64,000 nucleotides of DNA from Syntrophomonas wolfei subsp. methylbutyratica (GCF_001570625.1 NZ_BBQT01000013.1:21576-85575), one strand, 5' to 3'. Numbered from the stretch's first letter, positions 8,432 to 16,969 are shown. Notes: generated from the sequence alone by a model not told the origin. Program-made: numbers and translations.

Positions 8432-9190
8432 GTGGAATATCAGAATATCATTTTTAGCAAAGAAAACAAGATCGGAATAGTTCAGATTAACCGCCCGGAA
8501 TTCATGAATGCCTTGACCATGGAATTGCTGGCAGAACTGGCCCATGTCTTTGAGGAGATGGAAAAAGACGAAGAGATTAATGCCGTAGTGCTAACCGGGG
8601 TAGAGAAAGCCTTTTCCGCCGGTTTCGACATGCCCAGCGTGATGAGCCTGGGAGAGAACAAAAGCGCAGGCCTGAAGATAATCGAAGAATCCTTTTTGAA
8701 CATACTCAAGTTCCCCCTGCCGGTCATTGCCGCGGTCAGCGGCCCGGCTCTGGCTGCCGGCTTCGACCTGATGGTTATGGCTGACATCCGGGTAATGTCG
8801 GAAACAGCCAAAGTAGGGCAACCGGAAATACGCTGGGCCCTGACACCCTTAAGCGATCCCCTGTGGAAAATAATCGGTATGGGCCGGGCCAAGGAAGTTA
8901 CCATGACCGGACGGATTTATGGGGCCGAGGAAGCCAGGGAAATGGGCCTGGCCAATTATGTTTATCCCCGGGAAAGCTATCTGGAAGAAGCCAAAAAACT
9001 GGCGGGGCGCATTGCCGCATTTGAACGAGAAGCCTTAAAAGCCAACAAGGAGCAGACCAACCGGGTACCGGGAATGGAAGTACAGTCCGCCATTCGCACC
9101 CAGCTCTGGACTTTCCGCAATTTCGTTGGTAGTGAGGCCATGTGCAGCCGGATGCAAGCCTTTTTGGAAAGCAACAAGAACAAAGGCTAG
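8432..9190 (+). CDS. Enoyl-CoA hydratase/isomerase family protein
   Basis: Crotonase-fold protein of 252 aa. The CoA/oxyanion regions are FSAGFD (residues 61-66) and VSGPALAAGFDLMVMAD (103-118). In rat mitochondrial hydratase two glutamates do catalysis; here the second is kept (E132 in GQPEI) but the first position holds Asp (D112 in GFDL). That suggests a related isomerase or hydrolase, or a hydratase with altered chemistry. It starts at GTG 8432 behind AAGGGGGTAG. The SDR gene follows after 19 bases with its own ribosome site, so the pair is likely one transcript. Confidence 0.85.
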   Translation: MEYQNIIFSKENKIGIVQINRPEFMNALTMELLAELAHVFEEMEKDEEINAVVLTGVEKAFSAGFDMPSVMSLGENKSAGLKIIEESFLNILKFPLPVIAAVSGPALAAGFDLMVMADIRVMSETAKVGQPEIRWALTPLSDPLWKIIGMGRAKEVTMTGRIYGAEEAREMGLANYVYPRESYLEEAKKLAGRIAAFEREALKANKEQTNRVPGMEVQSAIRTQLWTFRNFVGSEAMCSRMQAFLESNKNKG

Positions 9191-9209
9191 GCAGAGAGGG
9201 GGAGAAGAG

Positions 9210-9968
9210 ATGAAGCTGAAAGGGAAAGTAGCTGTAATTACCGGAGGAGGTACCGGTATTGGAAGAGCAGCAGCTATTGCTCTGGCCGGTGAGGGAGCCC
9301 GGGTGGCAGTCATGGGGCGGCGGCCCGGACCATTGAATGAAACCGTGGACATAATCAGGGAAGCAGGAGGGGAAGGGCTGGCCATTCCTTCTGATGTTAC
9401 TGTAATCGAGGATATTGAAAAGGCCCGGGATAAAGTACGGGAGACTTATGGCCGCCTGGACATCCTGGTAAACAATGCCGGCTCGGCCTTGTTCAAACCT
9501 TTTATGAAAACCAGTCTGGAGGATTTCGACCGGATTTACCAGGTTGACCTGCGCAGCGTTTTTGCGGTTTCCCAGCAAATGCTGCCCTTGATGCTCGAAG
9601 GCGGCGAAGGAAGCATAATAAATATATCTTCCATATTGGGAGTACTGGGGGGGAAAAGCAGCAGCGCCTATTGTGCCATGAAAGGCGGAGTAGTGCAGCT
9701 TACCCGGGCCCTGGCTGCCGAGCTGGGACCGGAGGTACGGGTTAACTGCCTCTGCCCGTCCCATATAATCACACCCATGATGGAAGATGAATTGAGCCGC
9801 ATAGAAACCAAAGGAAAGATGGATAAGTTGACCAAAATGTTTCCTATGAAAAGGCTGGCTTATCCCGAAGATATGACCGGGAGCATTCTGTTTTATGCCT
9901 CAGATGATTCCAAATGGCTCACCGGCAATATTCTTATGATCGATGGCGGGCTGTCCTGCTACATATGA
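9210..9968 (+). CDS. Short-chain dehydrogenase/reductase (SDR)
   Basis: Classical NAD(P)-dependent SDR of 252 aa: cofactor loop TGGGTGIG at residues 11-18, NNAG near 88, catalytic Ser in INISS and the YxxxK pair in YCAMK. It ends with an IDGGLSCYI-type C-terminus. ATG 9210 is used because GAGAGGGGGAGAAG stands directly ahead; an upstream extension would run through the hydratase gene. Resemblance to 3-oxoacyl reductases (FabG-like) fits beta-oxidation or an alcohol/ketone reduction coupled to the hydratase, but the substrate cannot be read from sequence. Confidence 0.88.
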   Translation: MKLKGKVAVITGGGTGIGRAAAIALAGEGARVAVMGRRPGPLNETVDIIREAGGEGLAIPSDVTVIEDIEKARDKVRETYGRLDILVNNAGSALFKPFMKTSLEDFDRIYQVDLRSVFAVSQQMLPLMLEGGEGSIINISSILGVLGGKSSSAYCAMKGGVVQLTRALAAELGPEVRVNCLCPSHIITPMMEDELSRIETKGKMDKLTKMFPMKRLAYPEDMTGSILFYASDDSKWLTGNILMIDGGLSCYI

Positions 9969-9970
9969 AC

Positions 9971-10030
9971 ATGAACAGGCAAGGGGACGGTTCTTTTGCC
10001 TGCCAGAGCCGTCCCTTGTCCCGCGAGGTG
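9971..10030. repeat. GGGACGGTYC-family repeat, hairpin form
   Basis: GGCAAGGGGACGGTTCTTTTGCCTGCC is followed by GAGCCGTCCCTTGTCCC on the other arm, so RNA would fold back. The same word is found near 10,125, 10,300, 27,110, 28,580, 31,080, 32,220, 37,650, 37,820, 40,400, 42,860, 54,690 and 61,740. Confidence 0.7.
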
Positions 10031-10139
10031 ACAGTTCTCAACTATCGGGTAATAGTAGAAAGTTAGCCTTAGTCATAACCACGCGCAATAATTTTAGATT
10101 GCCCGAAGAATGAAGTCGCTGGGTGACAAAAGGACCGTC

Positions 10140-10294
10140 CGAGACCACTGAAAAAGTATCATAAATATCATCCTGAGGAGCTGCAGGCGACGAAGGATCT
10201 CTTTTGGAAGTCCGTAATATTGGGACTTTAGCTAACGAGATTCTTCGCTATCGCTCAGAATGACACGCAAAAGAGCACTTTTTCAGCAGTCTCG
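10140..10294. mobile_element. 155-bp MITE-like element, family B, copy 1, with 7-bp target duplication
   Basis: Ends read CGAGACCACTGAAAAAGT and ACTTTTTCAGCAGTCTCG, an 18-bp imperfect terminal inverted repeat. GACCGTC stands directly before (10133-10139) and directly after (10295-10301). A copy of the same length lies at 37662-37816. There is no open frame. The interior words CATCCTGAGGAGC, CGAAGGATCTC and TCGCTCAGAATGACA resemble repeats I remember from many unrelated genomes. Confidence 0.85.
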
Positions 10295-10307
10295 GACCGT
10301 CCCCTTG

Positions 10308-11603
10308 TCACCTCATTTTATTTATTATAAGCCCGGTAATTAATTTAGGGTAAAAATAGGTTGACTTCTGGGGCATCTTGTCTCGGGCCTGAGCTACGGC
10401 AATTATTTCTTCCACCCGGGTGGGGTTGAGAAGAAAGCCCAATTGGTAATTGCGGTTGTCGATCTGTTCCATTAACCACTCTTCACTGCGAGTGTAAGCC
10501 AGGTTTTCCTGACTGCGGCGCTTTTGCTCGTTAATGCCCAGCAATTGATCCAGAATAATGTTATCCAGCAATGCAACGTCCAGTTTTTCCCAGGCAGCTG
10601 ACTTGTTGTCTGGAAGCAATTTACTGGCCTGTTCAGGATTCTTAAGCTCCAAAAAGAAGATGTCTTTGCCGCTGTACATGCCAAAAACTCTATGCTTTTT
10701 GCCTTTGCTTTCCAGTTCCTGCATGAAAGCGCCGATATTCTTATCTTTATATAGCTCTATTTCAAATAAGTCGGCCAGGCGATTCATAAAAGCGTCCAAT
10801 TTGAAGCCCGGGATATTCCCTACCAGCCGGTGAGTGGGGAGAACTACCAGCCCTTCATCGAAAACATTGACCAGGGTAGCCATTACATAATCATAACCTT
10901 GCAGCCCTTGTTCCTTCATTTCGTGGTAGTATTCCAGAGCAGTTTCATAACGATGGTGTCCATCAGCGATATAAACCGGGCGGTCAGCAAGCAAAGCCAC
11001 GATCCGCTCAATTAGCTCTTCATTTTTTATCACCCAGATTTTATGAGTCTCACCAGCCTCATCGATTATATTGATATCGGGAGCCTGCTCTTTGACTTCC
11101 GCGAGCAGAAGCTGCTCTGCTTCTTTTTGCTCATCTGAGTATAGCCCAAAAATGGAACTGAAATTGGAATTGGTGGCCCTCATTAATTGCAAGCGGTCTG
11201 CCTTTGGTTTGGACAGGGTTTCCTCATGGGGCAGAATATTGCCCTTTTCATAAGGTTCCAGTTTAAGGCCACAAACAAAGCCGGTTCTGACGACCTTTTC
11301 TCCCCGGAAATTAAATTCTTGTTGGTAGAGATACAGGGCCGCCTTCTCCTCCGCCAGCAGGGTTTGGTCCTCCTGCCATTTTTCCAGGTATTGTGCTGCT
11401 CTGGTATAGCGGTTATTGGAACTGCTATCTTGAGGAAATATGAGTCCCAGTTCCAGGCGGATTACATTGGCGGGATTTTCTGCATAATATCGGGCTTGAG
11501 CCGATTCATCTATAATATCATACGGTGGGGTGACTACCGAAGCCAGGTTGCTAATTTTTTCGGGATTATAACGGAGTCCCCTAAATGGGATTATATCTGC
11601 CAT
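10308..11603 (-). CDS. DUF1015 family protein
   Basis: A 431-aa cytosolic protein of the DUF1015 family. Recognisable blocks are the N-terminal PFRGLRYNP with VVTPPYDII, the central GLYSDEQ region, and PVYIADGHHRYETALEYYHEM, the family hallmark (about residues 205-225) with a DGHHR motif suggestive of metal or phosphate binding. Start ATG 11603 follows AAGGAGG. The TGA stop falls inside a GGTGACAAGGGGACGG repeat, so that repeat now forms the 3' end of the gene. It is divergent from the PHP phosphatase gene. Biochemical function is unknown for the family. Confidence 0.85.
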   Translation of the reverse strand: MADIIPFRGLRYNPEKISNLASVVTPPYDIIDESAQARYYAENPANVIRLELGLIFPQDSSSNNRYTRAAQYLEKWQEDQTLLAEEKAALYLYQQEFNFRGEKVVRTGFVCGLKLEPYEKGNILPHEETLSKPKADRLQLMRATNSNFSSIFGLYSDEQKEAEQLLLAEVKEQAPDINIIDEAGETHKIWVIKNEELIERIVALLADRPVYIADGHHRYETALEYYHEMKEQGLQGYDYVMATLVNVFDEGLVVLPTHRLVGNIPGFKLDAFMNRLADLFEIELYKDKNIGAFMQELESKGKKHRVFGMYSGKDIFFLELKNPEQASKLLPDNKSAAWEKLDVALLDNIILDQLLGINEQKRRSQENLAYTRSEEWLMEQIDNRNYQLGFLLNPTRVEEIIAVAQARDKMPQKSTYFYPKLITGLIINKMR

Positions 11604-11831
11604 TTATGAAATAAACCTCCTTCTTTACTTCCCTTGACAGCTAAAATTGTAGTATATGCATTAACTTAATGCAATTCCTTTTTACCGGACTTTCTACGCT
11701 TGAGCTTTGTTTTAACATCTTAGCGTGAGAGATAGGCATATTTCCAGCGGTATTTCTTGATTTTTGCAGTACATAGTGTTTAAATGAATTACTGAGGAAA
11801 CTCTTTAAGGAATTCTATCGGAGGACGGGAA

Positions 11832-12602
11832 ATGTTGCTTGATTATCATATTCATGCATTGGCCCACGGGGAATACGATTATAGCGAATCCTGGCTCCGG
11901 CTTTTTGCGGAAAATGCTCGCCGGAAAAGACTTGCGGAAATCGGATTCAGCGAACATGATGAATACCTGCCTCGAATTAAACCGGACAAGCTTAAAAGGC
12001 TTCAGGAAGACTTCCCGGAGCTTAAAATTAAATTAGGACTGGAAGTTGATTATCATCCCGGACGGGAAGGAGAAATCCAGCGAATGCTGGTCAACTCGAA
12101 TTTTGATTATGATTACATAATTGGCTCGGTGCATTTCATCGATGGGTGGGGTTTCGACCATCCCGATTTTAAAGACCAGTTTGCCACCCGGGACATCGAT
12201 GATATCTATGCTGATTATTTTACTTTGCTAAACCAGGCGGTAAAGTCGCGCCTTTTCGATATAGTCGGTCATCTGGATTTAATAAAAATCTGGGGACACC
12301 GTCCGCTTAAAAAACCCATTTCAGCCTATGTTGAACCGGTTTTAAATACTATTAAAGCGGCGGGAATGGTAGTAGAGATAAACAGTAGCGGTTTGCGTAA
12401 AGCGGTGGGGGAAATATACCCGGCACGGCAAATCCTGGAACTGATGCTGGCCCTTAACATACCCATAACGCTGGGTTCTGATGCCCACCACCCCTCGCAA
12501 TTGGGAGAAGGCCTGGAGGAAGCAGCCGGCCTGGCCCAGGAGGTGGGTTACAGGCAGCTGGTCACATTTTCCGGCCGCAAGAGGCAGCTGGTAGAGATTT
12601 GA
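11832..12602 (+). CDS. PHP-domain histidinol-phosphatase-like hydrolase
   Basis: Polymerase-and-histidinol-phosphatase fold, 256 aa. The metal motifs are DYHIHALAHGEY at the N-terminus, GFSEHDEY, GLEVDYHPG, IGSVHF, DIVGHLDLI and GSDAHHPSQLGEG, all in the usual order for HisK/HisJ-type phosphatases. No other his genes are nearby, so it may serve histidine synthesis from a distance or act on another phosphomonoester. ATG 11832 follows CGGAGGACGGG. A short family A element lies just downstream. Confidence 0.82.
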   Translation: MLLDYHIHALAHGEYDYSESWLRLFAENARRKRLAEIGFSEHDEYLPRIKPDKLKRLQEDFPELKIKLGLEVDYHPGREGEIQRMLVNSNFDYDYIIGSVHFIDGWGFDHPDFKDQFATRDIDDIYADYFTLLNQAVKSRLFDIVGHLDLIKIWGHRPLKKPISAYVEPVLNTIKAAGMVVEINSSGLRKAVGEIYPARQILELMLALNIPITLGSDAHHPSQLGEGLEEAAGLAQEVGYRQLVTFSGRKRQLVEI

Positions 12603-12614
12603 TACTAAATGAAA

Positions 12615-12706
12615 AATGACTCTACTGCAAGCCGCAGGTGTTGCCCATGCATAGATTGCGAGCGGTATATTTATACAAGAATAATATTTTTACTTTTTGC
12701 AGTAAC
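12615..12706. mobile_element. Family A element, internally deleted (92 bp)
   Basis: Has both ends (TGACTCTACTGCA and TTTTTGCAGTA) and one A/T block (GAGCGGTATATTTATACAAG) but almost none of the GC-rich core. It looks like a deletion derivative of the ~300-bp form. Confidence 0.7.
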
Positions 12707-12730
12707 ACCAAATGCAAGTAGGAGTGAATC

Positions 12731-13741
12731 ATGAGCAGTATTGGAATATTGATTTTAAGCCTGGGCATTATTTTACTGGGAGCGGAAGTTTTCGTTAACG
12801 GTGTAGAATGGCTGGGAGAGAAACTGAATCTCTCCGAAGGAGCGGTAGGCAGCGTGCTGGCGGCAGTAGGCACCGCCCTGCCGGAGACTCTGATTCCCGT
12901 AATAGCCATAGTTTTCGGTCATGGCAAAGAGGGCCATGATATAGGAATAGGAGCCATATTGGGAGCACCTTTGATGCTCTCCACCCTGGCCATGTTTGTT
13001 ACGGGTTTAGCAGTAGTTTTTTTTAGCCGGCGCAGGATCAAAGGTAGCAAGGTGCAGGCGGATTATTCCAGCATGACCCGTGATTTGAGCTTTTTTATTA
13101 TCGTCTTCGCTGCTGCCATAATAACCGGAACCATGCCCCCGGCCTTGCGCCACTGGCAGCTGATAATTGCCGGCTTCATGGTCTTATCCTATTTTCTCTA
13201 TGTTTATGTAATGATCAGTGAGGAAAGGGATTTGGACTCCAGTTATGAATTGCCATCTTGCTATTTTGCGCGCAAAGAGAAATCTCCCCGCTTATCCCTG
13301 GTAATTGGCCAGGTTTTATTCGCCCTGCTCTTAATCATCATAGGAGCCGATATGTTTGTCGGAGCGGTTAAAGAAGTCGCGGTCATGTATCAGGTTCCGG
13401 CTTTTGTGCTGGCTTTGATTATAACCCCAATTGCCACCGAGTTGCCGGAGAAATTCAACAGCGTTATCTGGATATCGCGGGAGAAGGACAGCCTGGCCCT
13501 GGGTAATATAACCGGAGCCATGGTTTTTCAAAGCTCACTTATACCGGCCCTGGGAATATTCCTTACCGATTGGCAGCTTTCCGGGGGGGCTTTTTTGTCC
13601 GCCCTTCTTGCCCTGGCGGCAGCAGGCATTTTATATATCGAATTGCTTCGCAAAAAACATATAACAGCGGGAACTCTGTTGTTAATGGGAGTATTCTATG
13701 GTATTTTCCTGGTAGGCGTCTTTGAGGGAATTATTAGGTAA
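12731..13741 (+). CDS. Calcium/cation antiporter family membrane protein
   Basis: A 336-aa polytopic protein with about ten hydrophobic segments and two inverted alpha-repeats: AAVGTALPETLIPVIAI in the first half and ITPIATELPEKFNSVIW in the second. These correspond to the ion-binding repeats of Na+/Ca2+ and cation/H+ exchangers (CaCA superfamily). Note Ala-Leu/Glu-Leu in place of the more common Ser before PE. It probably exports Ca2+ or a similar cation in exchange for Na+ or H+. It is flanked on both sides by family A elements and stands alone. Confidence 0.85.
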   Translation: MSSIGILILSLGIILLGAEVFVNGVEWLGEKLNLSEGAVGSVLAAVGTALPETLIPVIAIVFGHGKEGHDIGIGAILGAPLMLSTLAMFVTGLAVVFFSRRRIKGSKVQADYSSMTRDLSFFIIVFAAAIITGTMPPALRHWQLIIAGFMVLSYFLYVYVMISEERDLDSSYELPSCYFARKEKSPRLSLVIGQVLFALLLIIIGADMFVGAVKEVAVMYQVPAFVLALIITPIATELPEKFNSVIWISREKDSLALGNITGAMVFQSSLIPALGIFLTDWQLSGGAFLSALLALAAAGILYIELLRKKHITAGTLLLMGVFYGIFLVGVFEGIIR

Positions 13742-13954
13742 CTCCACTGCAAAAACCCCTTTTTGTTGCATAAGGGTTGCATAAATATACAAAGCGAGCG
13801 TTGGCGAAGCATAGATGCAGCACCCTGCGGGTACCCCTTGAGCCGCGAGACAAGCCGCAAGTGTTGCCCATGCGTAGCGCCCTGTCGGGCACAACTGATG
13901 CTCCCTTCGGTCGCAATTAAGGGAGCTGAGCGGTATATTTATACAAGCCAATGA
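13739..13954. mobile_element. Family A element, 216-bp copy
   Basis: Left end ACTCCACTGCAAAAACCCC starts within two bases of the antiporter stop codon, so the element abuts the gene exactly. The core carries GCGAGCGTTGGCGAAGCAT and CCTTGAGCCGCGAGACAAGCC, and the right part ends GAGCGGTATATTTATACAAG with the last bases eroded. Orientation is opposite to the copy at 6,141. Confidence 0.78.
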
Positions 13955-13993
13955 GTATTAAGATAAAGTATGAAATTAGGAGTGATTTTAGTT

Positions 13994-14341
13994 ATGAGTA
14001 ATGTGAACAGCTATGACAAAGCCCACGAATTGGCCCGGGTCATCACCAAGAGTGAACCCTATCTGAACTATTGCCAGGCCAAAAAGGAAGTAGAAAAAAA
14101 ACCGGAGTGGACATCCAAGCTGCTGGAACTACGACAGCGGCAAGCCGAGTTTAACCGGGCGCAGATTTTAGGAAATGATGTACCAAAGGAAACAGTACAG
14201 GAACTAAGCCTGGAATTTGCTCGCATTAACCAGATTAAAGAAATAGCCGAATTCTTGCGTGCTGAAACCGCTTTTGTGCAGATGTTTAATGATATACAGG
14301 AAATTATCAACAAGGCTATTAAAAGCGGTCTGGAGGCATAG
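13994..14341 (+). CDS. YlbF family protein
   Basis: A 115-aa, almost wholly helical protein of the YlbF/YmcA group (DUF964). In Bacillus such proteins form a Fe-S complex with YaaT that adjusts RNase Y and so RNA decay, competence and biofilm genes. Typical features are the N-terminal [17 protein letters not shown] and the repeated amphipathic segments ending [22 protein letters not shown] start at ATG 13994 (AGGAGTG 9 bases upstream) rather than ATG 13970. No YaaT gene is in the window. Confidence 0.8.
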   Translation: MSNVNSYDKAHELARVITKSEPYLNYCQAKKEVEKKPEWTSKLLELRQRQAEFNRAQILGNDVPKETVQELSLEFARINQIKEIAEFLRAETAFVQMFNDIQEIINKAIKSGLEA

Positions 14342-14385
14342 CCTATGTTTCCCTGGCCCGGCGCCGTCTAATACCGTGAGATCCA

Positions 14386-14425
14386 TCCCCTGCTTTCGCA
14401 CCCGGCGGAAACAGGGGTCTTTATT
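14386..14425 (+). terminator. Probable terminator after YlbF gene
   Basis: CCCCTGcTTTC and GAAACAGGGG pair around a short loop, followed by TCTTTATTT. Confidence 0.6.
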
Positions 14426-14462
14426 TGCAAGTATACAGAATATCTTGCCCGGGAGTATTTAC

Positions 14463-14520
14463 AAAACGATTAAAAGGCTTAAGAATTATATATGTCCCCC
14501 GCTTCTTAAGTAATCGTTTT
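14463..14520. repeat. Imperfect inverted repeat between YlbF and NuoE genes
   Basis: AAAACGATTA...CTTAAGAA on the left is matched by TTCTTAAG.TAATCGTTTT on the right, with a 5-base bulge and a 16-base loop. Could be a bidirectional terminator or an mRNA structure upstream of the nuoE-like operon. Confidence 0.5.
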
Positions 14521-14681
14521 CCAATTAACAAAACAGGCGGCGGGTTCTAATCCCTGCCTCGTTGTAGCGCTGTGTTGAAACTGCTTCGCAGTTTCTTCCG
14601 ATGCTTAAATATTATCTGTGCAATAAAGGAGGTCGTCTGGTGCATTTCTGTAGTAAAAATAAGCGACCGGAGGAGAAGAGC

Positions 14682-15188
14682 ATGCTTGATGCCCAGCTTG
14701 ACCTGAGCCCGGTGCTAAAAATAATCGAGGAAAAACGGCACGAAAAAGGCAGCTTGATTGCGATTTTGCAACAAGCCCAGGAGATATATGGCTACCTGCC
14801 CCTGAGCGTATTAAAATGCATTGCCCGGGAACTCGGAATAAAACCAGCCAAGGTTTACGGGATTGCCACCTTCTATACCCAGTTCCGGCTTCAGCCGACA
14901 GGCAAATACCAGATTATGCTTTGCCAGGGAACCGCCTGCCACGTCAATGGTTCCGAGCGAATTGAAAGCACTATCTGTCAGGAGTTGAAAATAAAGAGGG
15001 GCGAAACTACCCCGGATGGATTGTTCAGCCTGGAAAGCGCCGCATGTCTGGGTTGTTGCAGCCTGGCTCCGGTAATGATGATAAACGGGCAGGCCTATGG
15101 TCCGCTTAGCGCGGAAAAAGCAGTTGCCATAATTCGCAAGATAAAGGCAGCGGAATCATTATCTTTGGTCGGAGGTGAGGCCCAATGA
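14682..15188 (+). CDS. NuoE-like 2Fe-2S (thioredoxin-like) subunit
   Basis: NADH-dehydrogenase 24-kDa type subunit, as used in HydABC hydrogenases and NAD-linked formate dehydrogenases. The helical N-terminal part ends AQEIYGYLP, and the 2Fe-2S site is CQGTACH ... CLGCC. ATG 14682 follows GGAGGAG. An in-frame GTG at 14640 with a perfect AAAGGAGGT ahead is an equally serious alternative start, adding 14 residues. The stop overlaps the NuoF start (ATGA), so the two are coupled. It should pass electrons between a partner and the FMN/Fe-S NuoF subunit. Confidence 0.88.
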   Translation: MLDAQLDLSPVLKIIEEKRHEKGSLIAILQQAQEIYGYLPLSVLKCIARELGIKPAKVYGIATFYTQFRLQPTGKYQIMLCQGTACHVNGSERIESTICQELKIKRGETTPDGLFSLESAACLGCCSLAPVMMINGQAYGPLSAEKAVAIIRKIKAAESLSLVGGEAQ

Positions 15189-16957
15189 AAGTGAGATTGG
15201 GTCTGGGGAGCTGTGGTATAGCCGCCGGCGGCCTGCAGGTACTGGAAGCATTGCAGAAGGAGATGGAAAGCCGGGGACTAAAACTGGAAATACAGAAAAG
15301 CGGCTGTATCGGCCTCTGTCATCATGAGCCTTTGCTGGACTGGATAGAGGATGATGGGCAGGTATTCACCTATGGCGCAGTAAATGCCGGGCGCAGTGTG
15401 GAAATTCTGGAAGCCCACCTGGCCGGGCGCGGCCCGCTGGAAGCCTACCTGGTATCCAGCAGCGATGAGCCGGCTGAATTCCTGCAGCAGCAGCTGCGGA
15501 TAGTACTAAAAAACTGTGGTCGGATAGACCCGGAGTCTATAGACGATTACCGCCGGCAGGACGGTTACAGTGCCCTGCAAAAGGCGCTTGCGGGAATGAG
15601 CCCGGAAGAAGTAATAAAGGAGATCGAAGTTTCGGCTTTGCGAGGACGGGGAGGAGCGGGGTTTCCCACCGGGCTGAAATGGAAAGCAACTCGTGAAGCT
15701 GCCGGTTTTTATCGCTATATTATATGCAATGCCGACGAAGGCGATCCCGGCGCCTTTATGGATCGCAGCATATTGGAAGGCGACCCCCACGCGGTTTTGG
15801 AGGGTATGATAATAGCGGCTTATGCCATTGGTGCGGAACAAGGAATCATATATTGCCGGGCGGAATACCCCCTGGCGGTGAAACGGCTGGAGATAGCCAT
15901 AGCTCAGGATCGGGAAAACGGGCTGCTGGGGCGGAGGATTCTCGGTTCTGATTTTTCTTTCGATATAAGTATACAACAAGGTGCCGGAGCCTTCGTTTGC
16001 GGGGAAGAGACTGCCCTCATAGCCTCCCTGGAAGGGGAGCGGGGCATGCCCCGGCTGAAGCCGCCCTATCCCTCAGAAAGCGGTTTATGGGGATATCCCA
16101 GCAGCATTAATAATGTGGAGACACTGGCCAATGTTCCCTGGATAATCCGGAATGGGGGGGAAGCCTTTGCCGCTCTGGGTAGTAGAGAGAGCAAAGGCAC
16201 CAAGGTTTTTGCCCTGGCCGGTAAGATAAAAAGAGGCGGTTTGGTAGAAGTACCCATGGGAACCACCTTGCGTGAAATAATATATGGTATTGGGGGAGGA
16301 GTAAAAGCCGGTCGAAGAATCAAGGCTGTGCAGATGGGAGGGCCATCCGGCGGCTGCATTCCGGCAGAACTGCTGGACATCCCGGTGGATTATCAATCCC
16401 TCAATAATACCGGTGCCATTATGGGGTCAGGCGGAATGGTAGTGCTTGATGAAAGCAGCTGTATGGTTGATTTAGCTCGTTTCTTCCTGGACTTTACCCA
16501 GAAGGAATCCTGCGGCAAGTGTGTTCAATGCCGTATAGGCACCAAACGGATGCTGGAAATCCTGGAGCGGATTTGCCGGGGCGCGGGGCGGGAGGGAGAT
16601 ATTGAACTCCTGGAGGAATTATCCGCCCATATAAGTGAAAATTCTCTCTGCGGGCTGGGACAGAGTGCTCCCAATCCCGTGCTTACCACTATCCGCTATT
16701 TTCGTGATGAATACGAAGCCCATATCCGGGAGAAAAGGTGCCCGGCCAAACAATGCCAGGAATTATTAAAGTATACTATAGATCCGGATAGATGCATGGG
16801 CTGTGGCCTTTGTGTCTATGCTTGCCCGGCGGATTGCATAAAAGGCGGAGAAAACAACCAGCCTTATTATATTGAGCAGGAGAACTGCAGCAAATGCGGT
16901 GCCTGCCTGGATATTTGCCCCGAGCGTTTTGCTGCGGTTAGGGTGCCAGGCACTTAA
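15185..16957 (+). CDS. NuoF-like NADH-binding flavo/Fe-S subunit
   Basis: A 590-aa HydB/NuoF-type protein. Residues 1-105 are a thioredoxin-like 2Fe-2S domain (CGIAAGG..., CIGLCHHEP). The NADH/FMN core follows, with GRGGAGFPTG at 154-163 and NADEGDPGAFMDR. A 4Fe-4S site uses C443, C446, C449 and C489, and two C-terminal 4Fe-4S clusters start at C537 (CMGCGLCVYACP, CSKCGACLDICP). This long form is typical of electron-bifurcating or confurcating NADH/ferredoxin enzymes. The last codons (VPGT and stop) are written by a dispersed GGTGCCAGGCACTTAAG repeat, so the C-terminus was altered by that sequence. Confidence 0.93.
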   Translation: MKVRLGLGSCGIAAGGLQVLEALQKEMESRGLKLEIQKSGCIGLCHHEPLLDWIEDDGQVFTYGAVNAGRSVEILEAHLAGRGPLEAYLVSSSDEPAEFLQQQLRIVLKNCGRIDPESIDDYRRQDGYSALQKALAGMSPEEVIKEIEVSALRGRGGAGFPTGLKWKATREAAGFYRYIICNADEGDPGAFMDRSILEGDPHAVLEGMIIAAYAIGAEQGIIYCRAEYPLAVKRLEIAIAQDRENGLLGRRILGSDFSFDISIQQGAGAFVCGEETALIASLEGERGMPRLKPPYPSESGLWGYPSSINNVETLANVPWIIRNGGEAFAALGSRESKGTKVFALAGKIKRGGLVEVPMGTTLREIIYGIGGGVKAGRRIKAVQMGGPSGGCIPAELLDIPVDYQSLNNTGAIMGSGGMVVLDESSCMVDLARFFLDFTQKESCGKCVQCRIGTKRMLEILERICRGAGREGDIELLEELSAHISENSLCGLGQSAPNPVLTTIRYFRDEYEAHIREKRCPAKQCQELLKYTIDPDRCMGCGLCVYACPADCIKGGENNQPYYIEQENCSKCGACLDICPERFAAVRVPGT

Positions 16958-16969
16958 GTTGTTAAGTTA
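16940..16969. repeat. GGTGCCAGGCAC repeat, copy 1
   Basis: GGTGCCAGGCACTTAAG followed by TTGTTAAGTTAT; the same string lies at 29,577 after agmatinase. Here it overlaps the end of the NuoF gene and supplies its stop codon. Confidence 0.75.

Noticed and set aside
8898..9764. A 288-codon minus-strand frame opposite the hydratase and SDR genes
   Set aside because: Spans two genuine plus-strand genes in antisense and has no family features.
10141..10300. Considered as a CRISPR unit or tandem repeat because of the second copy at 37.7 kb
   Set aside because: Only two distant copies, each with target duplication and inverted ends; no spacer array is present anywhere in the window.
14530..14575. 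CGGGTTCTAATCCCTG looked like a tRNA T-arm
   Set aside because: No matching acceptor 5' strand, D-arm or anticodon arm is found upstream at the right distance.
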